From: Gemmobacter megaterium
Lineage (GTDB): Bacteria; Pseudomonadota; Alphaproteobacteria; Rhodobacterales; Rhodobacteraceae
DNA: 64,000 nucleotides
Direction of reading: 5' to 3'
Assembly: GCF_900156815.1 (NCBI RefSeq)
Contig: NZ_FTOT01000004.1
Span: 270,938 to 334,937, forward strand
The position numbers and the translations under genes are program-made. This document shows, one piece after another, positions 26,535 through 36,052 of the stretch; the stretch's first letter is position 1, and each line of letters begins with the position of its first letter. The notes under the pieces are model-generated. The model did not search any database, was not told where the DNA came from, and saw only the letters and a list, made by a program, of their open reading frames with translations.

Positions 26535-27257
26535 TCAGGGCGCGGTCAGTTCCCAGGTCATGGTGACGTTGACGGTATAGGTCACTTCGCCACCTTCGAC
26601 GGGGACGGCTTCGGCGGCCATGGCCACGGCCCCCCTGCGATACATCGGAACCGGATCGGCCATGCCGCCCGTTTCAGACATCTCGATCACCGGGCCAAGC
26701 TTTGCACCGGCAGCCTCGGCCATCATCGCGGCCTTGCGTGCCGCCTCTGTGACGGCATTGACCCGTGCCGCATCCAATGCGCTGGTGGCATCGGCCAGCC
26801 CGAAGCTCAGGCCCTGAAAGGTGTTCGCGCCATCGCCGACGGCCTTGTCCAGAATGCCCCCCAGCGCCGCCAGATCACGCACCCGCACCGTCACCTGATT
26901 CGAGACTTCGTAGCCAATGACCTTGGGAGGCTCGCCATCGCGGCTATAGTCCATGCGGGGGCCCAGGTTCAGGCCCGAGGTTTGCAGATCGCGTTCTGCC
27001 ACACCTGCGGCCTTGAGCTGTGCCAGAACCGCCGCCAGCCGGGTGCTGTTCTCGGCCAATGCGGCGGCAGCGGTATCGCCTTGTGTCGTTACCCCCAGCG
27101 TGATCGTGGCCATATCGGGGCGCGCATCGACCCGCCCCTCGCCCATGACGGTGATGCGGGGCTTGGCCGTATCGGCAAGCGCCGGACTCGCGGCCATCTG
27201 CACCGCCAGCGCCGCAGCCAGGCCCATTGCCAGCACGGAAACCGTTTTCAATCGCAT
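26535..27257 (-). CDS. SIMPL-domain (DUF541) periplasmic protein
   Basis: 240 residues. A signal peptide (MRLKTVSVLAMGLAAALAVQ... cleaved after ALADT-like residues) precedes a SIMPL domain: ITVMGEGRVDARPDMATITLG and a C-terminal VTYTVNVTMTWEL strand. Such proteins act in the periplasm, in some species in oxidative-stress tolerance. The ATG at 27257 has GGAG seven bases upstream and is preferred to the one at 27263. It is divergent from the large fused protein gene. Confidence 0.85.
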   Translation of the reverse strand: MRLKTVSVLAMGLAAALAVQMAASPALADTAKPRITVMGEGRVDARPDMATITLGVTTQGDTAAAALAENSTRLAAVLAQLKAAGVAERDLQTSGLNLGPRMDYSRDGEPPKVIGYEVSNQVTVRVRDLAALGGILDKAVGDGANTFQGLSFGLADATSALDAARVNAVTEAARKAAMMAEAAGAKLGPVIEMSETGGMADPVPMYRRGAVAMAAEAVPVEGGEVTYTVNVTMTWELTAP

Positions 27258-27415
27258 GTTCATACTCCTTTTCGGATGGATTTCAGTGTTGTGAGGCCGA
27301 TACGCAAGGAAACCCTGGCAGAATTCCTTTCATTCGGCGAATTCCTGCTATAGGTAACACTCTATGCGACCCTCACGCTGTCGCCAGGCCGCCCGACCAT
27401 GTAAATAGTGGACGC

Positions 27416-30310
27416 ATGAAGCCATCTTTCGCCTTGACGTTCGCCAACGATATGATCGGCCTGCTGCACCGCACGCCATCCGGTTGGCTTTCCATCGGGA
27501 CCGTCGCTCAGGACGATCCCGAGCTGACCGAGGCTCTCGGTCTTCTGCGCAGCTCTGCCCTGGAGCTGGAGCCGCAGGGGGTCACCACCAAGGTGGTCAT
27601 CCCGAACAGCGAAATCCTGTATTCGACGGTGCACGCGCCCGGCCCCAAAGCTGCACAGCGCCGGGCCCAGATCGCCGCCGCGCTGGACGGGCAGACGCCC
27701 TATGACCTGTCAGAACTCGCCTTCGACTGGTCGGGCACCGGCGACATGGTGCATGTTGCGGCCGTCGCCCGTGAGACATTGGCACAGGCAGAGGCATTCG
27801 CGGTGGAACACGGGTTCAACCCCGTGTCCTTTGTGGCGATGCCCGATCCGGGCGGATTCGCCGCGGAACCCTGGTTCGGCCTGACAGATGCCGCGCCCGC
27901 CATCGTGGCAGAGGGCGACAAGGTTGTGCGCGATCAGGATCCGATCCGGGTCGTGTCCGACTTGTCCCCCGTAGCGGACGACGCGACCATTGCCGAACCA
28001 CAGGTCGAGGAAGGCGCCATCAGCGCCGCGACGAACGCAACAGGGGATGCCGACCTCCCAGCCACGGATAGCGACGAGGATCAGGGGCCGCCGCCCAGCC
28101 CGGCAGCCAGCCCGCCCGACGCACCGACCCCCGCCGATCTGCCTGATCCGGGCGCACCCGCGCCAGCGCCCCTTCCGGCCGATCCTGTGCCAGAGCCGGT
28201 TCCCGATCCGGCCCCGTCTGTCCCGGAAAATCCACCCGCCGACCCGGCACCCGTGCCGGAGCCTGTCGCCGTTCCGCCGGTGCATGACCCGCTGCCGGAG
28301 CCAGAGCCCGAAATGGTGCCTCCGGCGACCGATCCCCAACCGCAACCGGCGCCGCAGGAATTGCCACCCGATCCGGTACCCGAAGCGCCGATGATCGAAG
28401 ACGTCGATCCGGTGAATGGCTGGCAAGGCGAAACCGACCCCGATCCGCTTGCCTCGGCCAAGGCGGCCTTGGCAGCCTCGCTGACGCCAAAGGCACCCGA
28501 TGTGTCCCCTGCCCCGGTCTCTAGCGGATGGCCCGCAAGGCTTGGCGTTTCGACCGCTGGCGATGATGTGCCGCCTGCACCGGCAAAATCGGTCCTGCGC
28601 GCAGCAGCGGCAGCCCGGTCCGACCGGGGCGCAGCCCCCGCGCTGAGCGACAAGGTGCAAAAGGCGCTTGGCAAGTCGTCCCGCACGGCAAAAGGCAAAT
28701 CCAAAGCCCCGGTTGCCCGACCTGTCAGCGCACCGCCACCGCCGCCGCTTCCGCCGTCGGCGACCCAGCCGAATGTGCCGCATCCCAAGTCCGAAGCCGA
28801 GGCGATGACCGTCTTTGGCCAGCGACAGGCCCGCATCGGCGGCAAGCCGCGTTTTCTGGGGTTGGCCCTGACGGCGCTGCTTCTGGTGATCCTGCTGGTG
28901 GTCGCAGTCTGGGCCGCCATGGTGCTGGATGCTCCGCAAGACGCGGCCTTGTCGCCAGAGACAGAGGCCGAAGTCATTGCGGCCGATCCCGCCCCGGACA
29001 GCCCGGCCGACCCGGATGTCACCGAACCCGCCACCGCCTCTGCCGAGGATCCCGCCCCCGAGACGCTGGCCGCGACGATAGAGCCGGAACCCGTCGCCGC
29101 CCCCGAGCCGGAGGCCGAGAGCGCCCCAACGACAGAGACCGCCACGCCGGATCCCGCGCCCGCAGGGGCCGATGCGGCACTGGATGTCGCCACCTCGGTG
29201 CGTGGCCCGGATGGCGGCGATGTCGAGGAGCTGACACTGCCGCTGCCGGATCAGGCGCTGGATGCGACGCCACGGGCCCGGCTGGCCGCGACCTCTGCCG
29301 CGAATGCGGACCTTCCCCCATCAGCTCCGGTCGTGCTTCCGGCCTATGGGGCGCTGTATCAGTTCGATGCCGAGGGCAATATCCTGCCCACAGCCGAAGG
29401 CGTGATCACCCCGGATGGGGTGCGTCTGGTTGCAGGGCGCCCGGCAATCATCCCGCCGGCCCGTCCTGAAACCGATCCACCGGCCCCTGCGTCCGCCACA
29501 CCAGAACCAGAGCCGGACGCCGCGTCCAGCGCGCCTGCAGAGATCGTTATCGCGCCAACAGAGCCCCCGCCGTCGCAGCCCCCCGAAGTCGCCGGGGCGT
29601 TTCAGCCCGACGACACTGTTGCGCGGAGCCGTCCGCGGACGCGCCCTGCGGGTCTGGCCCCTGAGCCCGCGCCCGAGACCGGCGATCCTGCGGCACAAGA
29701 GGGGGCGCTTCCCGCCTTTACCGACGAGGGCACCGGGTTCGCCAGCCGCCGCCCGCCGGCACGACCGGCGGCGATCGCTGCCGCAGCCTCCGCAGCCGCA
29801 GAGGCAGAACAGACCCGCCGTCTGGCCGAAGCCGCAGCAGCGGCTGCCGCCGCCGCGTCGACCGCAGCCCAGATCGAGACGGTATCTGCCCTTGCGCCGA
29901 CCCGTCGCCCACCAGCGCGCCCGGCCAATTTCTCCAGCACGGTGCAAACCGCCGTGGCCGCAGCCGTGGCGCAGCCCCGCGTGGCGCCCGCCGTGGCCAG
30001 CCGCAGCGACGATGCCTTTGACGATGGAGAGCCCGACACGCCGCGCGCCGCGCCCAGCATCCCGACGCGGGCGTCGGTGGCCCGACAGGCGACCGTGACC
30101 GGGGCGCTGAATCTTGGCCGTATCAACCTGATCGGTGTGTTCGGCACGTCGAACAGCCGCTATGCGCTGGTGCGCGAAAGCAGTGGCCGTCTGGTGCGCG
30201 TCAAGGTCGGCGACCGGCTGGACGGTGGCCGCGTTGTCGCCATTGGCCAAGCCGATCTTTCCTATCAGCGTGGCAGCAACACCGTTCGGCTGGCCATGCC
30301 CCGCACCTGA
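27416..30310 (+). CDS. 964-residue protein with PilM/GspL-like N-terminus and PilP/GspC-like C-terminus
   Basis: Residues 1-140 resemble the actin-like fold of PilM/GspL proteins (FALTFANDMIGLLHR, GPKAAQRRAQIAAAL, then EAFAVEHGFNP). Next comes a Pro/Ala/Glu-rich linker of about 300 residues, a single membrane segment at about 480-504 (LGLALTALLLVILLVVAVWA), another Pro/Ala-rich linker with an Ala-rich coiled-coil stretch, and a C-terminal domain at about 898-964 (LNLGRINLIGVFGTSNSRYALV then VKVGDRLDGGRVVAIG) like PilP or the GspC HR domain. The topology is thus cytoplasm, membrane, periplasm. It may be an inner-membrane scaffold combining two components of pilus or type II secretion machines. 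No other such genes are nearby, and the function is not established. Confidence 0.65.
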   Translation: MKPSFALTFANDMIGLLHRTPSGWLSIGTVAQDDPELTEALGLLRSSALELEPQGVTTKVVIPNSEILYSTVHAPGPKAAQRRAQIAAALDGQTPYDLSELAFDWSGTGDMVHVAAVARETLAQAEAFAVEHGFNPVSFVAMPDPGGFAAEPWFGLTDAAPAIVAEGDKVVRDQDPIRVVSDLSPVADDATIAEPQVEEGAISAATNATGDADLPATDSDEDQGPPPSPAASPPDAPTPADLPDPGAPAPAPLPADPVPEPVPDPAPSVPENPPADPAPVPEPVAVPPVHDPLPEPEPEMVPPATDPQPQPAPQELPPDPVPEAPMIEDVDPVNGWQGETDPDPLASAKAALAASLTPKAPDVSPAPVSSGWPARLGVSTAGDDVPPAPAKSVLRAAAAARSDRGAAPALSDKVQKALGKSSRTAKGKSKAPVARPVSAPPPPPLPPSATQPNVPHPKSEAEAMTVFGQRQARIGGKPRFLGLALTALLLVILLVVAVWAAMVLDAPQDAALSPETEAEVIAADPAPDSPADPDVTEPATASAEDPAPETLAATIEPEPVAAPEPEAESAPTTETATPDPAPAGADAALDVATSVRGPDGGDVEELTLPLPDQALDATPRARLAATSAANADLPPSAPVVLPAYGALYQFDAEGNILPTAEGVITPDGVRLVAGRPAIIPPARPETDPPAPASATPEPEPDAASSAPAEIVIAPTEPPPSQPPEVAGAFQPDDTVARSRPRTRPAGLAPEPAPETGDPAAQEGALPAFTDEGTGFASRRPPARPAAIAAAASAAAEAEQTRRLAEAAAAAAAAASTAAQIETVSALAPTRRPPARPANFSSTVQTAVAAAVAQPRVAPAVASRSDDAFDDGEPDTPRAAPSIPTRASVARQATVTGALNLGRINLIGVFGTSNSRYALVRESSGRLVRVKVGDRLDGGRVVAIGQADLSYQRGSNTVRLAMPRT

Positions 30311-31011
30311 AGCGCAGCGGCGATCCGGTCCAGCCGCGCAGCAAGCGCCCCCGGCATCGACAGGAACGGGGAATGCGACGCATCCATATCGCTCAGATGC
30401 CCCTCTGGCAGCCCTTCGGCCATGGTCAGTTGGTACTCTGGCGGAATGGCCCGGTCTTCGACACAGCGGATATAGAACTGCGGCAAGGCTGCCGAGCGGT
30501 CCGTCAGCATCAGCGGCGTCTCCTGCGGCGCTATGGGCTGCGGTGTCTGATGCGACAGGGCCCATGCCACCGTGTCGGGCGCGCAATCGTGATAGAACAG
30601 CCCCGCCATCGCCGGATCAAAGGTAAAGACGGCGCCATCCACCCGTATTGCCGGGCGCAAGGGCTGGCGTGGCCCTGCCCGCCGCATATCCCCCAGCGAC
30701 ATGCCAGACACCGGACGATAGGCACACAGATAGACCAACGCCTGAACATGGGTCGGGTCCATCTCGGCCGCCGCCGTGATGGGATAGCCCCCCATCGAAT
30801 GGCCCAGCACGATGGTCGGCTCGCGCAGCGCAGCGCAGATCGCGCGGGCATAGGCATCCAGCGTCACCCCCTCGCGCGGGGTCGGATCCAGACCATGGCC
30901 CGGCAAGTCGATGGCCTGCACCTGATGGCCCAGAGCCTCCAGCGCCGGAATGGTATCGCGCCAGCACCATGCGCCATGGCAAGAGCCGTGAATCAACAGA
31001 AACCGTGCCAT
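30265..31011 (-). CDS. Alpha/beta hydrolase (esterase-like)
   Basis: 248 residues starting MARFLLIHGSCHGAWCW. The HGSCHG oxyanion segment, the nucleophile in LGHSMGGYP and a C-terminal DASHSPFLS His complete the triad. This pattern resembles plant-type methylesterases and hydroxynitrile lyases more than lipases. It overlaps pcaD by one base (TGATG), so both are translated together, and its end overlaps the stop of the large converging gene by about 46 bases. Substrate unknown. Confidence 0.8.
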   Translation of the reverse strand: MARFLLIHGSCHGAWCWRDTIPALEALGHQVQAIDLPGHGLDPTPREGVTLDAYARAICAALREPTIVLGHSMGGYPITAAAEMDPTHVQALVYLCAYRPVSGMSLGDMRRAGPRQPLRPAIRVDGAVFTFDPAMAGLFYHDCAPDTVAWALSHQTPQPIAPQETPLMLTDRSAALPQFYIRCVEDRAIPPEYQLTMAEGLPEGHLSDMDASHSPFLSMPGALAARLDRIAAALQVRGMASRTVLLPR

Positions 31012-31850
31012 CAGTGATGATGCCCATGATGCGGGTGATGATCGTGGCCGCAGCCACCGCCCTGCATATGCCCGACCCGTTCCAGAAACTGCGTCACTCG
31101 CGCGGCAAAGGCGTCGGGCGCCTCGACACAAGGCAGATGGCCTGCGCCACGGATCAGATGGAACTCGGCGCCCCGTATCAGATCGGCGGTTTCCCGCACC
31201 AGATCGGCCGGGGTCGATCCATCCTCGGATCCGGCAATCGCCAGGGTCGGCAGCGTCAGACCAGAGGTCGGCGTATAGAAATCGGTGCCCGCAATGGCGG
31301 CGCAACAGCCGACATACCCCTCCAGCGGTGTCCGGGTCAGCATGTTGCGCCAGCCCGCCAGTTCCGCCTCTTGCCGGAACCGCCGCGAGAACCAGCGCTC
31401 CATGACAGGTTCTGCCAACGCCTCCAGCCCGCCTGCCCGTGCCGCAGAGATACGCGCCTGCCACATCTCTGCGGTGCCGATCTTGGCCGCCGTGTTCGAG
31501 ATCACCATCGCGCGGACCAGATCCAGCCGCTTGACCGCCAGCCCCTGCGCGATCATGCCGCCGATGGACAGGCCGACGAACACGCAGGCTTTCACCGACA
31601 GGGCATCCAGCAGGCGTTCCGCATCGCGCACCAGGGCCCCCATCGCATAGGGGCCGGGCGGGCAATCCGACAGGCCGTGCCCGCGCATGTCATAGCGGAT
31701 ATAGCGATACCCTTGCGGCAGTAGCGGGATCACCTTGTCCCACAGCCGCAGATCGGTGCCCAGCGAATTGGCAAACACCACCGGTGCCCCGGCAGGATCG
31801 CCATCCTGACGCCAATGCAACCGGATATCGCCCAGATCGCAGATGTCCAT
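31011..31850 (-). CDS. pcaD: 3-oxoadipate enol-lactonase with a His-rich tail
   Basis: 279 residues. VVFANSLGTDLRLWD, RYDMRGHGLSD and the nucleophile elbow VGLSIGGMIAQG match PcaD of the beta-ketoadipate pathway, which opens the enol-lactone to 3-oxoadipate. The chain then ends in an unusual His-rich tail, GCGHDHHPHHGHHH. The start at 31850 has GAGAGGACAG upstream. It is coupled to a second alpha/beta hydrolase. Other pca genes are absent here, so a related lactonase or esterase is possible. Confidence 0.8.
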   Translation of the reverse strand: MDICDLGDIRLHWRQDGDPAGAPVVFANSLGTDLRLWDKVIPLLPQGYRYIRYDMRGHGLSDCPPGPYAMGALVRDAERLLDALSVKACVFVGLSIGGMIAQGLAVKRLDLVRAMVISNTAAKIGTAEMWQARISAARAGGLEALAEPVMERWFSRRFRQEAELAGWRNMLTRTPLEGYVGCCAAIAGTDFYTPTSGLTLPTLAIAGSEDGSTPADLVRETADLIRGAEFHLIRGAGHLPCVEAPDAFAARVTQFLERVGHMQGGGCGHDHHPHHGHHH

Positions 31851-31910
31851 CTGTCCTCTCCGTTCCACAGGGGGCCAGTTCTGCGCGTTTCCGCGCCGGG
31901 CGCAACCCGG

Positions 31911-32234
31911 TCAGTGCGACACGACCGCAAGCCCCGCCAACACCAGCCCCGCACCGCCCAGTTGACGCAGGTTCAACCCCTCGCCGATGGACCATGCATA
32001 GGTCAGCACGATCAGCGTCTCGACCCCGATGATCGAAATATACACGATGCCAAGATCGGCGCTGCGCAAGATGATGACCTCGGAGACCGCCGCCAGCACA
32101 AAGCCCGCGGCCACTACCACGATGGCCAGCACCGTTACCGCGCTGGACCCCATCTTCATCCCGATCGTGGCACCTGAATAGCCGAGTGCTGCCAGCAGGA
32201 TCAGCGCCAAAGTGGCCGGTTGAAATACAGACAT
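31911..32234 (-). CDS. Small four-helix membrane protein (SMR/EamA half-size type)
   Basis: 107 residues with about four hydrophobic segments: LALILLAALGYSG, VLAIVVVAAGFVLAAV, VYISIIGVETLIVLT and GGAGLVLAGLAVV. The GVET and YAW segment resembles small multidrug resistance proteins that function as dimers in the inner membrane. GGTGGGG lies close upstream of the ATG at 32234. Substrate unknown. Confidence 0.7.
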   Translation of the reverse strand: MSVFQPATLALILLAALGYSGATIGMKMGSSAVTVLAIVVVAAGFVLAAVSEVIILRSADLGIVYISIIGVETLIVLTYAWSIGEGLNLRQLGGAGLVLAGLAVVSH

Positions 32235-32335
32235 GAACCCCACCCCGCCGCCAAATCTGCGGCCTGCCATTCCAATGCGGAAAGGCTAGGTCGGGGGGCG
32301 ACAGGGCGTCAAGGTGGGGTTTCGTGACCTGGCGC

Positions 32336-33313
32336 CTAGCCGTCAAGCAGCGCCAAGGCGCGATTGAACACCTCTACATCCACGTTTCCGCCCGAAGCGA
32401 TGCAGATCACCGTGTCGCCCTGCACCTGGTCGGGCAGGAACAGGGCTGCGGCCAGTGCCACCGCCCCACCGGGTTCCAGCACGATCTTCAGCCGCTGCCA
32501 GGCCAGCGCCATGGCGTGCAGCGCCTGCGCATCCGAGACCACCAGCCCCGGCCCTGCAAGCCGTTGCAGGATGGGAAACGTGATCTTGCCCGGCTCTGGC
32601 GTGACGATGGCGTCGCAAAGCGAGCCTTCCATACGCGGGTTGCGCTGCGGTGCCCCGGCGGCAAGGCTGCGGGCGGTATCGTCAAATCCCGCAGGCTCTG
32701 CCGGGCGAACCCGCAGGCCGGGCGCTCGCGCCTCCAGTGCCAGGGCGATGCCGCTGGTCAGCCCGCCCCCGCCGCAGCAGACCAGCACATCGGCCTGACC
32801 GATCCCTTCCTCTGCCGCCTGTTCGGCGATTTCAAGGCCGCAGGTGCCCTGTCCGGCAATCACCATGGGCTCGTCATAGGGGCGGATCAGCGTCAGCCCG
32901 CGTTCCTTGGCGATACGCTGGCCGATATCCTCGCGGTTCTCGCCGGCGCGGTCATACAGCACGACCTCGCCCCCCAGGGCGCGGGTGTTGGCGATTTTCA
33001 GCGCAGGGGCATCCTTGGGCATGATGATGACCGAAGCAACCCCATGCCGCGCCGCTGCCATGGCAACCCCTTGCGCGTGGTTGCCGCTGGAATAGGCCAG
33101 CACCCCCCTGGCCCGCACCTCGGGCGCCAAGGCCGATACGGCGGACCATGCGCCACGGAATTTGAACGATCCGGTATGTTGCAGACACTCTGCCTTGACG
33201 AACACACGCCGCCCCGCGATCTCGTCCAGAAACGGCGAGGACAGCAGCGGCGTGCGCCGCGCAACGCCCTTCAGCCGCTTTGCGGCGGCTTCGATGGCAG
33301 CGATATCGGTCAT
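32336..33313 (-). CDS. Threonine/serine dehydratase (PLP fold type II)
   Basis: 325 residues. The PLP lysine lies in HTGSFKFRGA near residue 50, with SSGNHAQGVA and the glycine-rich CCGGGGLTSGIA phosphate-binding loop. It deaminates threonine or serine to keto acids; a racemase or hydroxyaspartate dehydratase activity is also possible in this family. It lacks the C-terminal ACT-type regulatory domain of biosynthetic IlvA, which suggests a catabolic role. Confidence 0.85.
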   Translation of the reverse strand: MTDIAAIEAAAKRLKGVARRTPLLSSPFLDEIAGRRVFVKAECLQHTGSFKFRGAWSAVSALAPEVRARGVLAYSSGNHAQGVAMAAARHGVASVIIMPKDAPALKIANTRALGGEVVLYDRAGENREDIGQRIAKERGLTLIRPYDEPMVIAGQGTCGLEIAEQAAEEGIGQADVLVCCGGGGLTSGIALALEARAPGLRVRPAEPAGFDDTARSLAAGAPQRNPRMEGSLCDAIVTPEPGKITFPILQRLAGPGLVVSDAQALHAMALAWQRLKIVLEPGGAVALAAALFLPDQVQGDTVICIASGGNVDVEVFNRALALLDG

Positions 33314-33375
33314 GGCAGGTTCCTTTGCGCGAGTCTCGCGCGCAGGCTACATCCCTCTTGCGGCAGGGGCCAGTG

Positions 33376-35037
33376 TCAGGCGTTCAGCAGACTGCGCGCC
33401 GCCTCGCGCGCGGCATCGGACACGTGATCGCCCGAAATCATTCGCGCCACCTCGTCCACCCGCTCGGGCGGCGACAAGGGAACGACGGTAGACCGCGTCG
33501 TTTCCCCCTGCACCCGCTTTTCCACCCGCCAGTGATGCGCGCCCAGGGCCGCGACCTGCGGCGAATGGGTCACGACCAAGACCTGCGCCTCGTCCGCCAG
33601 GCGGCGCAGGCGGCGGCCAACGGCATCTGCCGTCGCACCGCCGACGCCCCGGTCGATCTCGTCGAAGATCAACGTCAGCCCTGCGGCGCCTTGGGTCAGG
33701 CAGACTTTCAGCGCCAGCAGGAACCGCGACAGTTCCCCGCCAGAGGCAATGCGGTTCAGCGCACCCGACGGCGCACCGGGGTTCGTGGCCACGGTAAAGG
33801 CAACAGTGTCCGCCCCATCGCCGCCTGGCGCGTCGGGCGTGATCACGGTGCGGAACACCGCCCGCTCCATCTTGAGCGGCGCAAGCTCGCCTGCCATGGC
33901 GGCATCAAGCCGCCCCGCCGCTTCGGTCCGCAAGGCCGTCAGCGCCGCGCAGGCGGCGCGGTGTGTATCTGACGCCTGCGTCTCGGCCTGTTCCAAGGCG
34001 GCCATGTCGCGGGCAGACCCGTCCAGCGCGCCAAGGCGCGCGCGCAGGTCCTGCGCCAGCCCTCCCAGATCGTCGGGCAAAACCGAATGCTTGCGGGCAA
34101 GTGCCCGAATGGCGAACAGGCGTTCCTCGGCACGTTCCAGTTCCGCCGGATCCATATCAAGCGCATCAAGAGCACGTTCGACGCCGGCCTGGGCATCGGC
34201 CAGTTCGATGGTGGCACGGGCCAAAGCCTCAAGCGGGGCATCAAGCCGCCCTTCCAGCGCCTCGGCCGCACGATCCGACGCGCCTTCCAGCCAACGCTGT
34301 GCATCGCGCATCGCCCCCTCGGCCCCCTGGATCGACAGCGCCTGCACGGCGCGCGCCACATCCTCGCGCACCTTCGCCGCGGCTTGCAGGGTGCGGCGGC
34401 GGGTATCGAGAACGGCATCCTCGCCGGGTTCAGGGTTCAACTTGTCCAGTTCGGCCACGGCGTGGCGCAGAAACTCCTCTTCGGCACGCAGGGCGGCCAG
34501 CCGGGCGTCTGCCTCGGTCCGCGCCTTGCGGGCCTGCGACAGCGACTGCCAGGCCGCGCGCACCTGCACCAACAGATCCGCGCTGCCCGCGAACTGATCC
34601 AGCAACTGGCGATGCCCGCGCGGGTCCAGCAGCCCACGGTCATCATGCTGTCCGTGCAATTCGACCAGACCGTCGGACAGGTTGCGCAGCAGCTCTGCCC
34701 CCGCGCGGCGATCGTTGACCCAAGCCTGACGGCGGCCTTCGGGCGTGACGGTGCGGCGCAGGATCAGACCATCCTCGACCGTAATCCCGGCATCCTCCAG
34801 CACGGCATGGGCCGGATGCCCTGGCGGCAGGTCGAATTCCGCCACCACCTCGCCCAGATCGGCGCCTTGCCGCACCAGATCGGCACGGCCGCGCCAGCCC
34901 AGCACGAAGCCCAGACAATCCAGCAAGATGGACTTGCCTGCCCCCGTCTCTCCGGTCAGCACGTTGAGGCCCGGCTGGAACACAAGGTCCAGCCGGTCGA
35001 TCAGCAGCATGTCGCGGATCATCAAGGCGCGCAGCAT
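33376..35037 (-). CDS. recN: DNA repair protein RecN
   Basis: 553 residues with SMC-like architecture. The Walker A motif GETGAGKSILLDCLGF sits near residue 30, a long coiled-coil middle follows, and the C-terminal signature GGELSRFLLALK plus Walker B LIFDEIDRGVGG close the ATPase. RecN holds DNA ends together during double-strand-break repair. It lies 40 bases downstream of bamD on the same strand. Confidence 0.96.
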   Translation of the reverse strand: MLRALMIRDMLLIDRLDLVFQPGLNVLTGETGAGKSILLDCLGFVLGWRGRADLVRQGADLGEVVAEFDLPPGHPAHAVLEDAGITVEDGLILRRTVTPEGRRQAWVNDRRAGAELLRNLSDGLVELHGQHDDRGLLDPRGHRQLLDQFAGSADLLVQVRAAWQSLSQARKARTEADARLAALRAEEEFLRHAVAELDKLNPEPGEDAVLDTRRRTLQAAAKVREDVARAVQALSIQGAEGAMRDAQRWLEGASDRAAEALEGRLDAPLEALARATIELADAQAGVERALDALDMDPAELERAEERLFAIRALARKHSVLPDDLGGLAQDLRARLGALDGSARDMAALEQAETQASDTHRAACAALTALRTEAAGRLDAAMAGELAPLKMERAVFRTVITPDAPGGDGADTVAFTVATNPGAPSGALNRIASGGELSRFLLALKVCLTQGAAGLTLIFDEIDRGVGGATADAVGRRLRRLADEAQVLVVTHSPQVAALGAHHWRVEKRVQGETTRSTVVPLSPPERVDEVARMISGDHVSDAAREAARSLLNA

Positions 35038-35077
35038 TTCTGTCAGCCCGCGAGGGTCGCCCCCCGCCCCTGTTGCA

Positions 35078-35920
35078 TCACAGCCATAGGCCCTGAACGG
35101 ACTGGCGGTAGATCTGGCTCAGCCAGCCCTGTCCGCGCGCTTCGGCATTCAGGCCACGGCCGGTCAGCAGGCGATAGCTGTCGTCATAGAACGGAGAGCC
35201 CTTGAAGTTGTGGCCCAGGATCGCCGCCGCTGTCTGCGCCTCGTCGGTCAAACCCAGCGCGAGGTAGCTTTCGACAAGCCGGTGCAGCGCCTCGGGTGTG
35301 TGCGTCGTGGTCTGGAACTGTTCCACCACCACGCGGAAACGGTTGATGGCAGAGGTATAATGCCCCTGACGCAGGTAAAAGCGCCCGATCTCCATTTCCT
35401 TGCCAGCCAGATGGTCAAAGGCAAGGTCGAATTTCAGCATGGCCGATTTGGCATATTCGCTGTCGGGATATTCCTCGATGACCACGCGCAGCGCCTGAAG
35501 CGCCTGGAAGGTCAGGCCCTGATCGCGGCCGATCTCGTCGATCTCGTCATAATAGGAAATGGCGAGGATATACTGCGCCCAGGCCGAATCCTCGTCGCCG
35601 GGATACAGATCCAGATACCGTTGCGCGGCTGCGCGGGCGTCTTCGTACTTCTTGCGCTTGTGTTCGGCATAGGCCTGCATCACCACAGACCGCTTGGCCC
35701 ATTCGGAATAGGGATACAGCCGCTCGACCTCGGCAAAATAGCGCGTGGCGGTCGGCTGGCGCGGGCTGCTTTCCAGCGCCTGCTCGCCAAGCGCAAAGAT
35801 CTCTTGCGCCGACATCGATTCGATTTCGACCTGCCGCTGCCTGGAGGATGCACAGCCCGCAAGAACCGCCACCACCAGCACCGCACCGATCAGCCTTGCC
35901 CTGTTGGCCCGCCCTGTCAT
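35078..35920 (-). CDS. bamD: Outer membrane assembly lipoprotein BamD
   Basis: 280 residues starting MTGRANRARLIG. The signal peptide ends in the lipobox VLAGC, so the mature protein is an outer-membrane lipoprotein. Tetratricopeptide-like repeats follow (PRQPTATRYFAEVERLYPYSEW, GLTFQALQALRVVIEEYPDS). BamD is the essential partner of BamA in inserting beta-barrel proteins. It sits between lpxC and recN. Confidence 0.94.
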   Translation of the reverse strand: MTGRANRARLIGAVLVVAVLAGCASSRQRQVEIESMSAQEIFALGEQALESSPRQPTATRYFAEVERLYPYSEWAKRSVVMQAYAEHKRKKYEDARAAAQRYLDLYPGDEDSAWAQYILAISYYDEIDEIGRDQGLTFQALQALRVVIEEYPDSEYAKSAMLKFDLAFDHLAGKEMEIGRFYLRQGHYTSAINRFRVVVEQFQTTTHTPEALHRLVESYLALGLTDEAQTAAAILGHNFKGSPFYDDSYRLLTGRGLNAEARGQGWLSQIYRQSVQGLWL

Positions 35921-36052
35921 CGTATCGTCTGCTCCTGCGGCCAGGCAACCCTTTGGAAAACGCGGGTTGCACCGGGCCTGCCGCTGCCTCTTGCCGTTCC
36001 CTAGCACATAAAAATCCGGGGCGCAAAACGCCTTTCGCCTTGTCGGGCGGGT

